A stretch of 64,000 bases of DNA from Acanthacorydalis orientalis (lineage: Eukaryota; Arthropoda; Insecta; Megaloptera; Corydalidae), in assembly GCA_034766995.1 (NCBI GenBank), contig CM068322.1, positions 32,809,939 through 32,873,938 of the forward strand. The letters run 5' to 3'. The first letter of the stretch is position 1. Each line of letters starts with the position of its first letter. The notes beneath the pieces are model-generated. The model made no database searches, was not told where the DNA came from, and saw only the letters and a list, made by a program, of their open reading frames with translations. The position numbers and the translations under genes were made by a program. Below are positions 40,501 through 47,659 of this stretch, piece by piece.

Positions 40501-43500
40501 TTTTCTGTTTTTCTTTTTCAAAAAAAAAAAAAGAAATCGAATCGTACACTTGACTTAATATTTTCTTTTTTATTTCGTACACTCGTCACACGGATATTGT
40601 CACACGTGCACACTATAGTTGGTAAATGTACTTTTACACTTGCACAATTCTGTAGCTTTATATGTGATTAGTTATTTCCAATGAAAATAGATCGCTTTGT
40701 GTCATTAAAACTGAATATATTTAGCTACGAAACGTTTGAGTCGATTCATTTTTCATAAATTTAAACGATTTTTATTTTCTATTTGCAGCGATTTACACCA
40801 TAATTGCATTCAAGAAGAAATGATACAAATGATGGACAATTGTTCAATCGCATAAAATGTGAAAAATTATTTTTATATATATATTTTTTTTTATCAGATT
40901 TTACTAACACTATTACAAACATCAATATAAATATAACAATGTGTATAGACTATAAGTTTTAATGGTATTATATTAAGTCATATACAGACAATTTAAACTA
41001 GTACAAAAATATTTGTTCTTACACTTTATTTCGAAAATCTTCTTTAAACAAATGTATGAAACTGTTCTCTTTTGCATGATAGTAGTTGATTTTTGCATGC
41101 TCTTTTTAATAAATAGAAAATATGTGAATATATTCTGATGTTTTTCTTAATTATCAGAAAATAAAGAATGCTATTTTTGGAAATCCAAATAAAATTCAAG
41201 AGTAAAATATGGTCATTCAAATTAAGCAGATTTGTTTTAAAGTTCATTATATTCTTTTCCTTTATATTAAATCTCTTAAAGTGTGTTATCGAATTTTAAT
41301 AAACGGTTTAAATGTTAAAAGCGTAGATAACAACTGAAGTAGAAGTGAGTGAATCACTTTTACGATGATTTTTTTTAGTTCAACGCAAATCATACATTTT
41401 TTCTAATCAAATTATTGACTATTGATCTAAACATGATGACCTCATCATCTAAATAATATAAATAATAATCGATTATTGATCATTTCGATTAGAAAAAAAA
41501 TTGTGCAGAACTTCTTTTATTAACACAGCCACAAAGACAATAATTTTATATCAATTTTATTTAATAAAATATATCGTTTCGTTTAACAAAACTTGGCTAT
41601 AACTTTTTTTATAAAATAAATTAATAACAATATTTAATCTTTATTCTTATTAATCTGCACAATAGTTCCTTTAGTAATTTTAAACAGATGGGAATATGAG
41701 TATTTTTCAACCATCATAAAGTATAAAAAATATGAAAACTGATGAAAAACGATTGCAAAATTCAATAAACATGACATGTTTTCTATTTCGCTGCTTTTAG
41801 TATTTTAGTCTGTTTATTATGAAAGAATGTAGATGTAAACATGCATGCCAAATATTCTCTTTCGCGAACGCTTCCAGAGCGCTCCCAGTCTCAGTTCTTC
41901 CATGGCCTACAGAACAATTTGTGGTGAGTACTGAATGTTTAAAATGTCGCATACATCTATCTTATCCAGTTGTCCGAGAGGTTTCAAAATGTCTGGACCG
42001 ACGTGCGTTAATGAAAACGAATGTATTTGGCAAATGTGTTTGAATGGCGGACAATGTGAGGACAGGGAAGCACCCCAGATGTATTTCTGCCGTTGCCCGT
42101 CTGACTATACTGGCATACATTGTGAACTTAAACTGCTCGCTACCAGTTTCAAACCGTCAAGGGATTTCGTTATAGCAGTCGTTGTATGTTTTATCCTGTT
42201 GCTAAGTAAGTGTTCGTTTTTATCACAAATTCATTGTCGTTATTAGTGGAATTTGTCACTAATGCACGTTGTTAACACGTTCCACACACAGTACAAATTA
42301 TCTTTTTTCGTTTCTGTCGAAAATATAGAAATATTTATCATATGTGATATATTTTTTTCACACAAACATTGCATTTTTTACTATCCGATGATTATAATCT
42401 ACATAAATACATAATTTTTATAAATCAAATGATCTGATCAATTACTATGTACCAATAGTCGTTTTTTGCATGGTGTTTCATCAAATCGCAACAGATTTTA
42501 GAACCAGCATAAAGAAAGATATTTGAAGCAATGAGATAGTGAGATATATTCTCGATCAGTGTTTCTCGTACTTCACTCCTTTAAGTAATCTTGTAAAATG
42601 TCATTTGGGAATCTTTTTTTGGTATTCTTTTACTATATATAGAAAAATATAAAAACAAAACTACAGAAAAATCAAAATTACTAAAAGACGAATACCTCCA
42701 GGACTCCAAAAACGAATATTATTTTTTTACTATCATTATTGAAATGAAATTATACCACAATTATTGTTTTTAATACTGTGACTGAATTCACTTTTACATA
42801 TGAATTTTCACTCTCCATAAACCACACATTTTTCTCTGGTTTAAATGTTCAATAAGACAATTTAATTTCTTACATGCATTTCGATGACGATACCAGCATT
42901 CTCAGAGAACTAAAGTGCAAAAAAAATGATTTTTTTCTCCATCTTGGAAAGAAAAAAACAAAAAAATCACATTTTACTATTAAATAATGAAAAGTCAGAT
43001 TGTTTTATTTCTTTTATAGTAAAAAAATTGAGATTTTTTATACCCAACCAGTTTAAGAATGATGACATCTCGATTGAAATGCGAATAAGAAATAATCAAT
43101 AATCAGTTTTTAAATATTTTGATCTAAAAAATTTTCACTTAGTTTATGAGATCTGATGATTCATATATCAAGACGAAATTACGTTTTTTTAAGTATAGTC
43201 GATACCCAAAAATGTCCCTACTTACGGACCTGAGAAACACTGTTCATGGGAATTTAATTTTTAATAAGCAACAGTAGTATCTCTAGATTCCAAGTGTATT
43301 TAATAAATTCGAAATACATTTTCCGACATCTATGAAATGATGTTTACCGCTAATCCGTTCATATTTTTTATACATATACATAAATCTTGTTAATCATACA
43401 TTTCTGTAAAAATAACAAAATAACGAAAGCATTAGTTTTAAATTCTATTTCCAAAGTCAGGACTTGAAGCGATAAATTCATTTTTTTAAAAATAGAAATA

Positions 43501-46500
43501 TTTAGAAAAATCCACGAATTTGATAGTCAGTAACTTAGAAATCAATGTTGTGTTTATAAATAATTTATTGAAATAAAATCATTCAATATTTGATTTATCG
43601 GATAATTGTGGTCCTAGTTCAAAAGTAATAAAAAATACTAACGGCTTTCATCGCATACATAAATTTTTTTAAATAATTTTCATTTTCGTTTGTGTTAGAA
43701 AAAAAATAACTGATTAAACACCATTTATAATCATTTATATTTTTATTGTTTACCATATTTTGATAAACAATAAAAATCAAACATGAGCTACATTTATATT
43801 CAGAGCTTAAATAACGAACAGAAGCTTTTGTGTTGAATATTGTTTTCTGTGTATTTAAAAATGTGCATAAGAACTGTTTATATTAATGTCAATTTTCAAT
43901 TTTCTTAGTTCTGGTCCTCGTCTTCGTCGTTTATAACCGAAGACGTGAAGCACACATAAAATATCCAGGACCGGACGATGACGTCCGTGAGAATATTATC
44001 AATTATGACGACGAAGGCGGTGGTGAAGATGACATGACCGCATTCGATATCACACCTTTACAGATACCGATAGGAGGCCCACTTCCTGAATTAGCACCTG
44101 CAAAACTGCCATGTGAGTAAATTAAAATGTTTTCAAAAAATCTACCTGAAACAAAAATTGTTCATATCAGATGTCAAGGATATTTTAAATCAAACAGTAA
44201 TATACTAGAACAGTATGGAGCAAAAATAATTGTTTTCTCTGATTTTAGACTAATTTTTTGAACTTTTGAATGGCCTTTTTTTGTTAAAAATGTGTATACA
44301 CAAACCTTGTTTGACGGTTTTAAAAAAAATATGATTTTAAATTATTAATACTTGAAAATTTAATATTTTAATACCAAAATTGTTTCATATATTCTCTATT
44401 TTTATCTCTGTTAAAATTTGGAATCAAATACATAAAAAAAATACTAAAATCAAATAGAACTCCAAAGAAATGTACATAATTCACTACCTTCTCATCTGTT
44501 TCCAAAACAGAAACCTTAAATACATATTTAAAATGATTTAAAACATTTCAAAATCTACCTGAAAATTGTGAAAATCTACGATTTAGTTTTAAGCGAAAGC
44601 AGATGAGTCTATAATTTAAAATAAATTGAAAATAAAGTGTATTTATAATAGTTGTCATCGACACTGTATGACTTCACTATTTCACTAGTATTTTCAGATA
44701 AAGTCCTCTGACACTGTTCCGTTTCATTTACAGATCCAATATTAGGTGTAGGACAAGAGCCCAATGTCGGTATATTCATCGAGGAACATAAAAAGAGAGC
44801 TGACAGTGACCCCAATGCGCCACCTTTTGACGATCTACGTAATTACGCTTATGAAGGTGGTGGTAGCACTGCAGGTTCATTGAGTTCCTTGGCATCAGGT
44901 GAGATATGTTCAATAGACATTCGTCGTCAATTTTTTATCAAAATCGAGTTCACTAATACTTCTTTGTCGACATTTTTTCTCTCTAAATAATTTCTATTCA
45001 AACCGAATGAATTGCAATGATAAAGTAGCAAATAATGTTAACCTATTGTAAGCGATGATATCGAGATTCCTCAGTCGATATCTTATGTAATTAACATGAA
45101 ATAATAAATCTAATTTAAATGATTATTTGAAGAATACGAAGTCCTTATCAATATTCGTTTTTAAAATGAATCTACAACTAATTTGTTATCTTTACTGTTT
45201 CACACATTCAAACAAACATCCATTCTAAAAACCAACAAGATTTTGATAATCAGTTGACGAAATATATGTACTCTTCTTTAAAATTTAACTGGTATCCTGG
45301 GGTCGACATGACTTCACTTCTCTAAACCCTTCAATTAACATTCATTTCAAATCATTTTCAATATAGATATTTGAAATCGCATGGGGTTAATTGAGTCCCC
45401 ATGATACCATTTGTTTGTGCATGTTTACAAACAAGACGAAATCTCTATGTCTGTCACTAATAATTGTGGTTTCTCTCATTTCTCGTGGATTCTCATTCAA
45501 AATTTATCAGGAGGACAAGGTAACTATAACTAAAAATTTTAGTCACTTGTAAATAAATTGTTTTGTACATACAATGAGATCCCCGAGGCACATTCGTCGT
45601 TTCTTTTTTATTTCTTAGTATCGGTTTTCTTTCTTTCCGGAAATTAGACGTGCTGTGAAGTTAATTTGAAAATCGTTCGTTTTGTCTTCTCATATGACTT
45701 GTTTTTTTTTGATAATTTTTAAACAGCTCTGTGGAAAAATAAATCTTTCACTCATTTTTTATGAAAAGTAATATTTAAAAACATTTCAAATCATTATTTA
45801 TTTTTTAATTAAACATGTTTTGTTAACGGAAACATTTCATATTGTTTTCATTATTTAAATCGCAATACTTTCAAAAGTATAGTTCTTCCTCAACTCGAAA
45901 CAAATCATTTTAAGATAAAAACGAATATGTTTTATTTCACATATTTCTCTGCCTTGATATCAATTTTAAATTCGTTCAAAAATTGCGATCGAAAGCACAC
46001 CTTATTTTATTATTATTTGTTAATTTGATTCGTTTTAATATTGATGCACTTTAGATGAAACACACGCTTTTTTATTATTCAACATTTGCTTAATTTTCTT
46101 TAATTTTATGAAATACGCTTTGAATGTTTTTGTAGTGTCTTTGTGTTTTATATTTAGATGATTCAGTTATGTATCTGTCTATTTTTAAATATGTCCATCG
46201 ATATAAATTATGTACATCTATAAAGTGTATTATTAAAACCGTTTTTAAAAAACAAATATAAATCATTAAAAATGTCCGACAATGAAACTTTTGAGTATAA
46301 ATTGCGGTCAAGAAAATCAATGATTAAATCTCGAGTCGACGTGAAGAATATTCTTAGAAGTTAAACGAACATTATTGATAATCGAATCGATGAAATAAGA
46401 ATTTATATGATTACCATTTAATTACTAAATAATTTGTTATAAAATTAGATCAAAATTTTACATAAATCTCATAACTAAATCTCTAAAGAATCTTAAACCT

Positions 46501-47589
46501 AAAAACTCTATTTCATGTTTGTTAATAAAAGAACATTAAAATCGCCGATTTCACTTTTATGAAAGATTTTATTTTCATAAAAGAAGTGTCAGTCCATACT
46601 AAAAAAGATCAAAGTAATTACATAATTACTGAAATATTCATCAAACAATACAGAAGTCTTTCAAAATCTACATTCAACATATTCTATAAAATTCGGTGAG
46701 TTTATTAAATATTTGAGAAGCACAACATCTGTTGCTAGAAAATAGCAAGAAAACCTCTTTCTCAATTATTTAATAAACCGGCCAAATTTTATCGAACCTG
46801 CTGAATATTGCTCTTTAAAAATTCTTATATTTTCAACAGCTATTTCATTAAAATAACGTTCTCTAATTCTAACGAGCAGACTACTGTATAACTACTTTGT
46901 TAAAAAGTATTTCTGCGAAATTCTAAGTTTAACTTCAACGCCATATTTTATTGTTTCAGTGCCAATAATATCTCTATTGAAGTTACTAGAAAGTATATAT
47001 GAATTTTCAAGCTTAGAAACATCGATAACATGATTTAATTGCTATAAAGCAACACTAAAAAATAATTTATCTGATATAAACTATTAATCTAATTCATATT
47101 TTCTGCATTTCTTATAAAAAAGAAATTCGTCTGTCTTAAAGATCCTGTCGATTTCAATTTTATAAAAATCGTAAACTATTTTATAAGTATTTTTTTTAAA
47201 AAAAAAAGAACATTATTGATCATTGTTAATTATTACTTGAGTGCATTTGATGATTAAGCCATCATCCTCAAATCGCTAAGGTATAAAAGAAAGTATATTA
47301 TGTTTTATTGATAGACTGTAAAAGGAGTCAACTCGTTATCAAACAATCATTCATTTTTTTCTTTCATGTTTTGATACAATATTTATTCTCATCTAAATAT
47401 TTTAACCATTTCTGTAGATGTTTACATTTTAATACAGTAAATAATTGTTTTAAATATTGAAATTCTATAGAAATTCATTGATTTTAGTAAAATGAAATAC
47501 AACATATATCATTTCAATCATACAGCGCTATAGAACACAGGATACCAGTTATATTAATAATATTTTTATAGGGAAAATATAGCTTGTAT

Positions 47590-47659
<70 letters not shown>

